A stretch of 64,000 bases of DNA from NCBI RefSeq assembly GCF_011046245.1, contig NZ_CP049241.1, positions 3,582,232 to 3,646,231 on the forward strand, written 5' to 3'. Below, piece after piece: positions 9,321-17,161 of the stretch. The DNA is from Allorhizobium pseudoryzae (GTDB taxonomy: Bacteria; Pseudomonadota; Alphaproteobacteria; Rhizobiales; Rhizobiaceae). Numbering within the stretch: the first letter of the stretch is position 1; every line of letters begins with the position of its first letter. The notes beneath the pieces were generated by a model, which had not been told where the DNA came from, ran no database searches, and saw nothing but the letters and a program-made list of their open reading frames with translations. A program made the position numbers and the translations under genes.

Positions 9321-10130
9321 AATGACCTCCAGTCAAGTTTCGTATGGGTCTGGGTTCTTTGGCTGAAGGACAGCATTCCCTGCCCCATCCCCGTCGGTTT
9401 CAGAAGACAGACGATCCACCGCCTCGCTTCTGAAAGTGAACATACAAGAGGAATGCCATCGCGCAATCGTGAAGTGCCGGCCATGCATAGCTGTCCACCC
9501 GCTTCGCCTCCCCCTGTTGCGCAAAGGACACAGATCGGGGCACGGAACCTGTCAATTTTTACCAATGCTTAAGAAAAGCCTTACAGGACAGGCGTTTACG
9601 GAAGGCACTCACTGACGGCACCGACCGGCCGCATAGCCTGTTCCAGGCCAAAGCGTGGATTCGCAGAGACTGACCGCGACGTTTGCGCCATCTGCCTGCG
9701 CCATCCATCCGTGGCCGGCCTCGATCCATCGTCAGGTCCAGCCGACGAGAATCGCAACGTGCCATCAGAATCAGACATCCTGCGACTCAGCGGGATGGCA
9801 GGTGCGCCGATCGAATCGTGGAGCCGGAGATTTTGCCCGACAACAGGAGTGCACCGTCATCCATAGAGCAAGAAGCGGGACCTCCGCGAAGAGCGTATGG
9901 CCAATCAGGCCATTTTGCTGTTTCGCGCCCGTAGGCCGGGGCGACCGTTCTTGATCTCGGCCTGTCTACACACGCATTCCCAGACGCGGGCGAAAGATAG
10001 TCCAATGACGAAGAAAAACCCTGCAGGACACGCAGCGGCCCATTCAGAATGAAACATAAGAAAGAGAGAGACAACCGACGTCGCTGTGTCGCGCAGGGAA
10101 CGGTGACTGGACATGTGTCTGATCAGAAAA
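9321..10130. other. 810-base non-coding stretch between ropA-like gene and tRNA-Ser
   Basis: No open frame here has a convincing start, Shine-Dalgarno or protein family. On the minus strand, TTGACA (bases 9550-9555) could be the -35 of the porin promoter, giving a leader of roughly 200 nt; a matching -10 is weak. The AT-rich patch at 9551-9600 supports a promoter there. The rest (9600-10130) shows nothing I can name; a small RNA or degraded gene is possible. Confidence 0.45.
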
Positions 10131-10221
10131 TGGCGGAGAGGAAGGGATTCGAACCCTCGATACGCTTTTGACGTATACTCCCTTAGCAGGGGAGCGCCTT
10201 CGACCACTCGGCCACCTCTCC
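10131..10221 (-). tRNA. tRNA-Ser (anticodon GCU)
   Basis: On the minus strand the sequence begins GGAGAGG and ends CCTCTCC-G-CCA, giving a perfect 7-base acceptor stem, discriminator G and an encoded CCA. The anticodon loop CTGCTAA inside a CTCCC/GGGAG stem gives anticodon GCT. The long variable arm (TATACG/CGTATC region) and T-arm GGTTCGAATCC are typical of a class II serine tRNA. It reads AGC and AGU codons. Confidence 0.97.
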
Positions 10222-10345
10222 GGTGGGGACGTGCTTATTGCGGTCGGCTGGCGATTGCAAGGCATTTTGCGCGCCGCTCTTTCATTTCCCTGGCTTTTTC
10301 CAGCGCCTGTCCTTGGCCGGTGCCCGGTCCGGATGCCGCCTTTCC

Positions 10346-11575
10346 CTAGGAAAGCAGCAGTTTCAGGTCCTGTGCGGGATCGGCGATGATGGCGCGGTCC
10401 GGCGTGCGGCCAAGGTCCAGAAGCTTCTTGCCGGTTACATAGGCCTTGGCATCGTTGATGGCGTCGACCGCCACGAATCGGCCCTGGCGGAAATACCAGA
10501 CCGAAGCGCTGCCTTCGCGGGCGCCGGGACGTACCAGCGTATCGTCATAGCCAAGATTGAAGCCGGCGATCTGCAGCTTCACATCATACTGGTCCGACCA
10601 GAACCAGGGCTTTGCCTCATAAGGTGCCGGATGGCCGGCCAGCGTCGCGGCCACCGATTCCGCCTGATCGACGGCGTTCTGCACCGATTCGAGCCGCACG
10701 CGCTCCCCCTGCCAGGGCAATTCGGCGCAATCGCCGACGGCAAAGATGTCCGGGTCGCTGGTGCGGGCGAATTCGTCCACCACGATCCCGTTGCCGACTG
10801 TGAGGCCGGCCAGTTCCGCCAGTTCCGTGTTCGCGGTGACGCCGATGCCGACGATGACCAGATCGACGGGCAGCACCGCGCCATCAGCCAGGTCAGCGGA
10901 CACGACACGTCCGTCCTCCCCGTTCAACCGGGTGAGGCCGGTCGATTCGCGGATGGTGACGCCGTGTCCGATATGGATATTGCGGATCATGCCGGCGGTC
11001 TCCGCCGATGCCACCCGCTTGAGAATGCGGTCGGCCATTTCGATCACCGTCACCTCAAGCCCTTTGTGACGGGCGACGGCGGCGGCTTCGAGGCCGATAT
11101 AGCCGCCGCCAATGATCAGTACGCGCCGGCCCGCCTGCATCTCACCCGCCAGCCGGTCGGCATCCTGCTTCTCGCGCATCCCGTAGACGCCCGCGAGATC
11201 ACCCCCGAGTTGCGCCGGCAGTTTTCGCGGGGTGGCACCGGTTGCGAGCACCAGCGTGCCATAATCCACGACGGAGCCGTCCTGCAGCCGAACGCGGTGA
11301 GCCTTGGGATCGATATGCTCGACAAAGGCCGACAACCTCAGATCGACCGCATTCTCGGCATACCAGGTTTCGGGACGAAACAGCAGGCGGGAGAACTCCA
11401 TCTCGCCGAGCAGGTATTTCTTGGAGAGCGGCGGTCGCTGATACGGCGCCACCGGCTCGACGCTCAGGATCGTCACCGGGCGCATGTCCTTCAATGCCCG
11501 CAGTTTTGCCGCGAGCGCAAACGCCGCCTGACCGCCGCCAACAATCACCAGCCTGTCCGTCACGTCATTCTCCAT
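10346..11575 (-). CDS. FAD-dependent ferredoxin/rubredoxin reductase-like oxidoreductase
   Basis: A 409-residue pyridine-nucleotide-disulfide-type flavoprotein. The N-terminal FAD fold shows VIVGGGQAAFALA near residue 8, the NAD(H)-binding fold shows VLIIGGGYIGLEAAA near residue 150, and FAVGDCAE marks the second FAD-contact motif. The C-terminal domain (WFWSDQYDVKLQIAG) is that of the putidaredoxin/rhodocoxin reductase class, which passes electrons from NADH to a ferredoxin for P450s or dioxygenases. No ferredoxin, P450 or oxygenase gene is adjacent, so the partner is unknown. The start at 11575 is chosen because the FAD strand begins directly after it; an upstream in-frame ATG at 11647 would add 24 unlikely residues. 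Confidence 0.87.
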   Translation of the reverse strand: MENDVTDRLVIVGGGQAAFALAAKLRALKDMRPVTILSVEPVAPYQRPPLSKKYLLGEMEFSRLLFRPETWYAENAVDLRLSAFVEHIDPKAHRVRLQDGSVVDYGTLVLATGATPRKLPAQLGGDLAGVYGMREKQDADRLAGEMQAGRRVLIIGGGYIGLEAAAVARHKGLEVTVIEMADRILKRVASAETAGMIRNIHIGHGVTIRESTGLTRLNGEDGRVVSADLADGAVLPVDLVIVGIGVTANTELAELAGLTVGNGIVVDEFARTSDPDIFAVGDCAELPWQGERVRLESVQNAVDQAESVAATLAGHPAPYEAKPWFWSDQYDVKLQIAGFNLGYDDTLVRPGAREGSASVWYFRQGRFVAVDAINDAKAYVTGKKLLDLGRTPDRAIIADPAQDLKLLLS

Positions 11576-11769
11576 CGCATGCCATCGGGTTTCCTGCTGC
11601 AGGCGTAGCCCCGCTTGAGGGTCAGCGTCAACGCGCAAGATCGGCATCTGCCAACGCGATTCCGGCGGTTAAAAGGACAGATTCCTCGGATTTTACGTTT
11701 CACTTTTATCGTGTATCAGCGGAGATCCCCTATCGTGGTGTTCCAAGACAAGAGGTTGGGGGGATTGGG

Positions 11770-12123
11770 ATGCCCTTGGATATTCGAAGAGACACCGTGA
11801 AGACCATTCCGCAGGACGACGGCTACGAAAAATTCCAGATCGACCGTCCGGGCAAGATCATTTTCGTCGAACGGCACCTGAGCACCAAAACACAGGTGCG
11901 CTGCATCATCCGGCGCATCTCGCGTTCGGGTGCGGAACTCGACATCAGCCCGAGCCTGACCGTGCCCAACAACTTCTTTCTCGAGATTCTCGGGATTCGC
12001 GGTGAGATCGGCGCGACCCTGACCACGCGCGAGGAGGAAAAGGTCAAGATTTCCTTCAACATGCTGCTCGACCCGAACTTCCTGCATCACGTTTTGCGCG
12101 TCTGCTTCCAGTCCCTGCATTGA
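11770..12123 (+). CDS. PilZ-like domain protein
   Basis: A 117-residue cytoplasmic protein with a PilZ-like beta-barrel pattern: RPGKIIFVERHLSTKTQVRC, then RRISRSGAELDIS matching the second PilZ motif, then a hydrophobic strand VPNNFFLEI. PilZ domains bind cyclic di-GMP through RxxxR and (D/N)xSxxG motifs. Here RxxxR is not seen before the barrel, and the second motif has R in place of D/N, so binding is doubtful. The start at 11770 follows a G-rich GAGGTTGGGGGG stretch. It is divergent from the FAD reductase gene. The assignment rests on motif pattern only. Confidence 0.7.
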   Translation: MPLDIRRDTVKTIPQDDGYEKFQIDRPGKIIFVERHLSTKTQVRCIIRRISRSGAELDISPSLTVPNNFFLEILGIRGEIGATLTTREEEKVKISFNMLLDPNFLHHVLRVCFQSLH

Positions 12124-12221
12124 GGGGGACCGGGCGTACCGGGCGCGGCCCTGAAGATCTTGCATAGCGGATAAACCGCCCTATGGTGTGGCGCCACTTC
12201 AGCCACACCGGATCCTGCCGC

Positions 12222-13334
12222 ATGACCGCCTTTTCCCGTTTCACCCCACTTCTCCAAAGCCTGCCGGCGACCGTTCCTTTTGTCGGGCCGGAAGCGATCG
12301 AGCGAAACCGGGGGCTGACGGTGAAGGCCCGCATCGGCGCCAACGAGAGCGGTTTCGGCCCCGCCCCCTCCGTTCTGGAGACAATTGCTGCTGCCGCTCG
12401 CGACACCTGGAAATATGCCGATCCGGAAAATTTTGCGCTGAAGCAGGCACTTGGCCAGCATCTCGGCTGCGACGCACAGAACATCGCCATCGGTGAAGGC
12501 ATCGATTCGCTGCTCGGTCACATCGTGCGCATGGTGATCGAGCCCGGCATGACGGTCGCGACCTCGCTTGGCGCCTATCCGACCTTCAACTTCCATGTGG
12601 CCGGATATGGCGGACGGCTGGTGACGACGCCTTATGTGGACGACCGCGAGGATCTCGACGGTCTGCTGGCGCTCGTTGAAAAGGAAAAGGCCTCGCTCCT
12701 CTATTTCGCCAACCCCGACAATCCGATGGGCAGCTGGTGGGATGCGGAGCGCGTCGCAGACTTCGTGCGAGCCGTGCCGGAAACCTGTCTGCTGATCCTC
12801 GACGAGGCCTATTGCGAGACAGCGCCGGAGGGAGCAACGCCGGCGATCGACGCCTTCCTCGACCGTCCGAACGTGATGCGCACGCGCACCTTCTCCAAGG
12901 CCTATGGGCTTGCCGGTGCGCGCGTCGGTTATGTCGTCACGACACCGGAGAATGCGCAGAGCTTCGACAAGATCCGCCACCATTTCGGCATGCCGCGCAT
13001 CAGCGTCGCGGCGGCGCTCGCGGCCCTCGAAGACCAGGCCTATCTGCACCAGGCGACCGACGCGATCCGGCAGTCGCGGGAGCGGATTGCCGCAATCGCT
13101 CGAGAAAACGGCCTGACACCGCTTCCCTCCGCGACAAATTTCGTGGCTGTGGATTGTGGTCGCGACGGGGCTTACGCCCGGGCGATCGTCGATGGATTGA
13201 TGGAGCACGGGGTCTTCATCCGCATGCCCGGCGTGGCCCCACTCAACCGCTGCATCCGCATCAGCGCCGGCGTGGAGGCCGATATGGCGCTGCTCGAGAC
13301 GGCGCTGCCCAAGGTGCTGGCGGCGATCGGATAA
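12222..13334 (+). CDS. HisC-like pyridoxal-phosphate aminotransferase
   Basis: A 370-residue fold-type I class II aminotransferase, similar to histidinol-phosphate aminotransferases. The PLP lysine is K226 in TFSKAYGLAGARVGY; the NPDNPMG and ILDEAYCE motifs give the usual Asn and Asp/Tyr cofactor contacts. It is unlikely to be the main HisC because no his genes are nearby; rhizobia carry several such paralogues acting on histidinol phosphate or aromatic amino acids. The ATG at 12222 is used since the conserved region begins about 20 residues later; an upstream in-frame ATG at 12183 has no support. Confidence 0.86.
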   Translation: MTAFSRFTPLLQSLPATVPFVGPEAIERNRGLTVKARIGANESGFGPAPSVLETIAAAARDTWKYADPENFALKQALGQHLGCDAQNIAIGEGIDSLLGHIVRMVIEPGMTVATSLGAYPTFNFHVAGYGGRLVTTPYVDDREDLDGLLALVEKEKASLLYFANPDNPMGSWWDAERVADFVRAVPETCLLILDEAYCETAPEGATPAIDAFLDRPNVMRTRTFSKAYGLAGARVGYVVTTPENAQSFDKIRHHFGMPRISVAAALAALEDQAYLHQATDAIRQSRERIAAIARENGLTPLPSATNFVAVDCGRDGAYARAIVDGLMEHGVFIRMPGVAPLNRCIRISAGVEADMALLETALPKVLAAIG

Positions 13335-13348
13335 CCACACAAATGCCA

Positions 13349-13387
13349 GAAGGTCGCGCTGGCCGGTTTCGACCATTCGCGACCTTC
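13349..13387. terminator. Hairpin between convergent genes
   Basis: Perfect 10-base arms GAAGGTCGCG/CGCGACCTTC with a 19-base loop, 15 bases past the aminotransferase stop and facing the Sel1 gene. No T-run; termination is inferred from position. Confidence 0.4.
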
Positions 13388-13456
13388 CGAGGGTCTGCCA
13401 TTCATGGCGTCCCTCCCCCATTCGCCGGTCTCAGCAACCACCGGCGCATTTCACTG

Positions 13457-13723
13457 TCAGTGCATGGTCATCCACTCGCGGGCGGCGCGCAGCGCCTCGG
13501 CAAGCTGCATCTTCGTCATGGTGTGTGCGAGGTCGGCGCGCAGTTCGGCGGCGCGGTCGGAGCCCTTGATCGCGGCGATGTTCAGCCACTTGTGGGCCGC
13601 GACCAGATCGACGTCGCAACCGCGGCCGGTTGCATACATCAGGCCCATGTCGCAGAAGTTTTCGGCGCGGGCTTCGCCACCCATGGTGGCCATTTCGGAA
13701 TGCGTCATGTCAAAGCGTGCCAT
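13457..13723 (-). CDS. Small Sel1-repeat protein
   Basis: An 88-residue protein with one Sel1-like (TPR-related) helical repeat: NFCDMGLMYATGRGCDVDLVAAHKWLNIAA shows the typical LGxxYxxGxGVxxDxxxAxxWxxxAA spacing, followed by a second partial helix pair. Such proteins mediate protein contacts; the partner is unknown. The ATG at 13723 is preferred to the in-frame ATG 27 codons upstream because AGGGAT precedes it and the upstream residues look unstructured. A 500-base non-coding region separates it from the divergent DUF2147 gene. Confidence 0.78.
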   Translation of the reverse strand: MARFDMTHSEMATMGGEARAENFCDMGLMYATGRGCDVDLVAAHKWLNIAAIKGSDRAAELRADLAHTMTKMQLAEALRAAREWMTMH

Positions 13724-14223
13724 CGGAATGATCCCTGTTTCGAGCCTGTTGTCAAAATCCCTGTCTTCATGCTTTGCCTCGTGGGGCACCAGCCGGATCG
13801 CCATCTTGCAGTGGCTTTTGTGATCCGCCCGGCCGGCAGGTTTGGCCTGCTCGTTTGATGGGTTCAGTATGCCCGCCGCCCTTCAAAATTCGCCTAAAAT
13901 GCATGATTAATTTGATGAAAACAAAGTCCAAACGCTTGGTAAAATTGGGTTTTCGTTAAACATCGGAAGCCCTGCAAACCGGCGATTCCGGGAAATCCGA
14001 AAGCTTCCGTAAACCATCACAATTTCACCCTTTGTTGACCACGCCATCAGCAGGCCAAACGGTGCGGACAAAAAAATCGGCCCCGGCGCGGCGAAAAATT
14101 CCCTCCAAGATGCCAGTTTACCTTTACGTGTGCGTAAGATAATTTGGCAAACGGGCGCGGCGGAACGCGGAGGAGCGGATCGCTGCGGACAGATGACGGG
14201 TTCTCGATAGGAGGAGACACGAG
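13724..14223. other. 500-base intergenic region with AT-rich core
   Basis: No gene recognised. Bases 13885-13965 are distinctly AT-rich compared with the surrounding sequence and could hold the Sel1 gene promoter. A promoter with a dyad in its spacer lies at 14117-14145 (listed separately). A small RNA cannot be excluded. Confidence 0.5.
14117..14145 (+). promoter_or_regulatory. Putative MerR-type promoter of the DUF2147 gene
   Basis: TTTACC (-35) and TAATTT (-10) are 17 bases apart, and the spacer holds the dyad TTACG-TGTG-CGTAA one base after the -35 and two bases before the -10. The same dyad in the same position is found upstream of the ETF-QO gene. The predicted leader is about 70 nt. 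No regulator gene is adjacent. Confidence 0.5.
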
Positions 14224-14565
14224 ATGATCCGAACCATACTACTAAGCGGCGCATTCCTGGTGGCAAGCCTTGCACCAACGGTGGCGGCCGAGCCGATCGT
14301 CGGCAACTGGAAGACGGCCAGCGGCGAAACCGCCGTGATTGCCCAGTGTGGCTCCGCCTACTGCGTGACGCTGAAGACAGGCAAATATGCCGGCAGGCAG
14401 ATCGGCAGCATGAGCGGCAAGGGTGCGGAGTATACCGGTGAGATCACCGATCCCGCAGCCGACAAGACCTATAGCGGCTCGGCCGCCGTCAGCGGCAATG
14501 CACTGAAGATGAAGGGCTGCGTGATGTCGGTGTTCTGCAAGACGCAGACCTGGACGCGCCTCTGA
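14224..14565 (+). CDS. DUF2147 family secreted protein
   Basis: A 113-residue exported protein. The signal peptide ends near residue 22 (TVAAEP); the mature part contains PIVGNWKTASGET, QCGSAYCVTLKTGKY and the closing GCVMSVFCKTQTWTRL, the DUF2147 pattern with paired cysteines that may form disulfides. Family function is unknown; members are periplasmic beta-barrel-like proteins. GGAGGAGAC precedes the start at a slightly long distance. It appears to be driven by the dyad-containing promoter about 80 bases upstream. Confidence 0.85.
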   Translation: MIRTILLSGAFLVASLAPTVAAEPIVGNWKTASGETAVIAQCGSAYCVTLKTGKYAGRQIGSMSGKGAEYTGEITDPAADKTYSGSAAVSGNALKMKGCVMSVFCKTQTWTRL

Positions 14566-14731
14566 TCGGGCGCATAAGCGCTTGGCAACCGGCGGAGGCG
14601 GCCCGCGCGGCCTTCGCCACCCGCAGGCATTCCGCTCCGTTCATCACTTTGAACACCGGATGAACCACGATCTCAGCACCCATTCATCAGCGTTGCCGCA
14701 TAGTCCTTCTCGTTCAGACGGGAGACGGACA

Positions 14732-14899
14732 ATGCCGAAGATTGCAAGACGCTTTACCATCATCACCCTCAGCATGGCGCTGTTTGCGATCTCCTTTTCC
14801 GCCTTTGTCGAGGCGCAGCGCCGCGTGCCGGACCTGCAGGCGGGCCGTGCGGCGATCTGCCAACCCTTCACCGGCAACGGTTGCAACGGAACACTTTAA
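14732..14899 (+). CDS. Small secreted protein, unknown function
   Basis: A 55-residue ORF with GGGAGACGG upstream of the ATG. Residues 1-28 look like a signal peptide (basic start, then TIITLSMALFAISFSAFVEA). The mature 27 residues contain two cysteines (AICQPFTGNGCNG) that could form a disulfide. I do not recognise a family. Good codon usage and a proper signal sequence argue that it is real. It lies between the DUF2147 gene and amn on the same strand. Confidence 0.55.
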   Translation: MPKIARRFTIITLSMALFAISFSAFVEAQRRVPDLQAGRAAICQPFTGNGCNGTL

Positions 14900-14984
14900 A
14901 GCCAAAGCAACGACGTCCGCAAAATTTGCCAAAGCTTCGCAGCCACGTAATTGGCTTGTTAAGAAGAGCGCACTATAATGCGCC

Positions 14985-16484
14985 ATGACAAAACGAATCT
15001 ACACACTCTCCTCTCCGAACTTCATCAAGCCCGAACCGTTCGAACCGCAGGTCTTCAGCGACGCCGGCAAGGCCGTTGATGCGCTGATCGAACTTTACGA
15101 GCGCAACACCTCCTTCCTGATCGACGCGTTTACGCATCTCGCCAAAGGCGCCCCGGTCGCCGGCCGGCTGCGCGCCTGCTATCCGCAGGTGAGCATCGAG
15201 ACGACCAGTTTCGGCCATGTCGATTCGCGCCTCTCCTACGGCCACGTCTCGGCGCCCGGCATCTACACGACCACCATCACCCGGCCGAAACTGTTTCGCC
15301 ACTACCTGACCGAACAGCTCGAACTCCTGATGCGCAACCACCATGTGCCGGTGACGGTGTCGGAATCGGAGACGCCAATTCCGCTGCACTTCGCCTTTGG
15401 AGAAGGCGCACATGTGGAAGCGTCCGCCTCGACCGTGCTCTCCGACATGCCGCTGCGCGATCTCTTCGATACGCCGGACCTGAACATCACCGACGACCTG
15501 ATCGCCAATGGCGAATATGACCAGGTCCCGGGCGAACCGGCACCACTGGCGCCGTTCACCGCGCAGCGCATCGATTATTCGCTGGCCCGCCTCAGCCATT
15601 ACACGGCAACGGGTGCTGAGCATTTCCAGAACTTCGTGCTCTTCACCAACTACCAGTTCTACATCGACGAATTCGCCGCCTGGGCGCGCGAGTTGATGGC
15701 AAACGGTGGGGACGGCTACACGGCCTTTGTCGAGCCCGGCAACATCATCACGCCGGCGGGGACGGTGCGGGCAGTGGAAACGGCGGTGCGGCTGCCGCAG
15801 ATGCCGGCCTATCACCTGAAGAAGGACGGCCATGCCGGCATCACACTCGTCAACATCGGCGTCGGTCCCTCGAACGCCAAGACCATCACCGACCATATCG
15901 CCGTGTTGCGCCCGCATGCCTGGCTGATGGTCGGCCATTGCGCCGGCCTGCGCAACAGCCAGCGGCTGGGCGACTACGTGCTCGCGCACGCCTATATGCG
16001 GGAAGACCACGTGCTGGACGACGACCTGCCGGTCTGGGTGCCGATCCCGGCGCTCGCCGAAGTGCAGCAGGCGCTGGAAGATGCGGTGGAGGAAATCACC
16101 GGTCTCGAAGGCTTCGAGCTGAAGCGCATCATGCGCACCGGCACGGTCGCCACCATCGACAACCGCAACTGGGAACTGCGCGACCAGCGCGGGCCGGTGA
16201 AGCGGCTCTCCCAGGCGCGCGCCATCGCGCTCGACATGGAATCGGCCACCATTGCGGCGAACGGCTTCCGCTTCCGCGTGCCCTACGGCACGCTGCTTTG
16301 TGTTTCCGACAAGCCGCTGCATGGCGAGCTGAAGCTGCCGGGCATGGCGACTGAATTCTACCGTACGCAGGTGCGCCAGCACTTGAAGATCGGCATTCGC
16401 GCCGTGCAGAAACTCGCCGAAATGCCCACGGAAAAGCTGCATTCACGCAAATTGCGCAGCTTTTACGAGACCGCGTTCCAGTGA
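14985..16484 (+). CDS. amn: AMP nucleosidase
   Basis: This 499-residue enzyme hydrolyses AMP to adenine and ribose 5-phosphate, controlling adenylate pools. The N-terminal AMN-specific domain covers about residues 1-190, and the C-terminal nucleoside-phosphorylase-like domain shows ITLVNIGVGPSNAKTITDH, LMVGHCAGLRNSQRLGDYVLA and ALDMESATIAANG, which are catalytic-domain signatures. Length is similar to the E. coli enzyme. The ATG at 14985 begins the conserved N-terminus. It is followed 60 bases later by a VapBC pair, probably a separate unit. Confidence 0.95.
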   Translation: MTKRIYTLSSPNFIKPEPFEPQVFSDAGKAVDALIELYERNTSFLIDAFTHLAKGAPVAGRLRACYPQVSIETTSFGHVDSRLSYGHVSAPGIYTTTITRPKLFRHYLTEQLELLMRNHHVPVTVSESETPIPLHFAFGEGAHVEASASTVLSDMPLRDLFDTPDLNITDDLIANGEYDQVPGEPAPLAPFTAQRIDYSLARLSHYTATGAEHFQNFVLFTNYQFYIDEFAAWARELMANGGDGYTAFVEPGNIITPAGTVRAVETAVRLPQMPAYHLKKDGHAGITLVNIGVGPSNAKTITDHIAVLRPHAWLMVGHCAGLRNSQRLGDYVLAHAYMREDHVLDDDLPVWVPIPALAEVQQALEDAVEEITGLEGFELKRIMRTGTVATIDNRNWELRDQRGPVKRLSQARAIALDMESATIAANGFRFRVPYGTLLCVSDKPLHGELKLPGMATEFYRTQVRQHLKIGIRAVQKLAEMPTEKLHSRKLRSFYETAFQ

Positions 16485-16502
16485 CATTGAAGGCAAGGCG
16501 CT

Positions 16503-16536
16503 TCATGTGTATGATGTGACGAGATCATACACATGA
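16503..16536. promoter_or_regulatory. 13-base-arm dyad, likely VapB/VapC autoregulatory operator
   Basis: Perfect arms TCATGTGTATGAT and ATCATACACATGA with an 8-base spacer immediately precede vapB. VapB-VapC complexes typically bind such dyads to repress their own operon. One arm contains an in-frame ATG, which argues that translation begins at the next ATG (16545). Confidence 0.75.
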
Positions 16537-16544
16537 GGTTTGCC

Positions 16545-16775
16545 ATGCGGACGAACATCGAATTGGACGAGCATCTCATTTCTGAAGCCATGGAGCTTGG
16601 TGGCCTCTCAACCAAGAAGGCCGCCGTTGATAGCGCGCTCCGAGAATTCGTCCGTATTCGCCGCCAATTGCGTGCCGTTGATCGTCTTGAGGGGATTGGC
16701 TGGGTGGGCGACCTTGACGCCATGCGTGACGATGGCCTGCAGGACACCGACTGGAGCCTGAAGGCAGGAGAATGA
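16545..16775 (+). CDS. vapB: VapB-family antitoxin
   Basis: A 76-residue antitoxin of the VapB type (MRTNIELDEHLISEAMELGG start, STKKAAVDSALREFVRI helix), a ribbon-helix-helix DNA-binding protein whose acidic C-terminal tail (LQDTDWSLKAGE) neutralises the toxin. The start at 16545 is chosen over the ATG at 16533 because the family begins MRTNI and GAGG lies at a proper distance. Its stop overlaps the vapC start by 4 bases, so translation is coupled. The operon is preceded by a perfect dyad. Confidence 0.9.
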   Translation: MRTNIELDEHLISEAMELGGLSTKKAAVDSALREFVRIRRQLRAVDRLEGIGWVGDLDAMRDDGLQDTDWSLKAGE

Positions 16776-17161
16776 TCGTCGCTGACAGTTCCGTCTGGGT
16801 TTCCGTGTTTCGGCGAGAGGATCAGGTGCTGGCTGAGCGCCTGCGCAATTACATTCGCCAGGGAAGTGTCATTCTTGGCGACATCATCCTGCTTGAATTG
16901 CTTCAGGGTGCACGCGACCACCAGCATGCGCGGGTGATTGAGATGGAGCTGCAAGAACTTCGAATTCTGCCAATGCTGTCGCCGGCACTGGCCGTACAGG
17001 CCGCGACTCATTACCGGACGTTGCGGTCGCGCGGCATTACGATCCGAAAAACAGCCGACCTGATCATCGGCACCTATTGCATCGAACACGGTCATAGACT
17101 GCTGCAGCGAGATAGGGATTTCCTGCCGATGGCCCAACATCTGGGCCTGCAACTAGCCTAA
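16772..17161 (+). CDS. vapC: VapC-family PIN-domain ribonuclease toxin
   Basis: A 129-residue PIN-domain toxin that would cleave specific RNAs (often tRNA or rRNA) when free of antitoxin. The acidic metal-binding residues are in place: D5 (VADSSVWV), E42 (LLELLQG), D96 (KTADLII) and D114/D116 (RDRDF). The gene overlaps vapB by 4 bases and its stop codon overlaps the stop of the convergent membrane-protein gene. No frameshift or missing residue is seen, so the pair looks functional. Confidence 0.92.
   Translation: MIVADSSVWVSVFRREDQVLAERLRNYIRQGSVILGDIILLELLQGARDHQHARVIEMELQELRILPMLSPALAVQAATHYRTLRSRGITIRKTADLIIGTYCIEHGHRLLQRDRDFLPMAQHLGLQLA

Noticed and set aside
9655..9954. Possible small ORFs in the region upstream of the porin
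   Set aside because: No ribosome site, no family, and overlapping alternatives in several frames; kept as non-coding.
12087..13421. Minus-strand open frame opposite the HisC-like gene
   Set aside because: Shadow of a gene with clear PLP motifs; no domain and a start without support.
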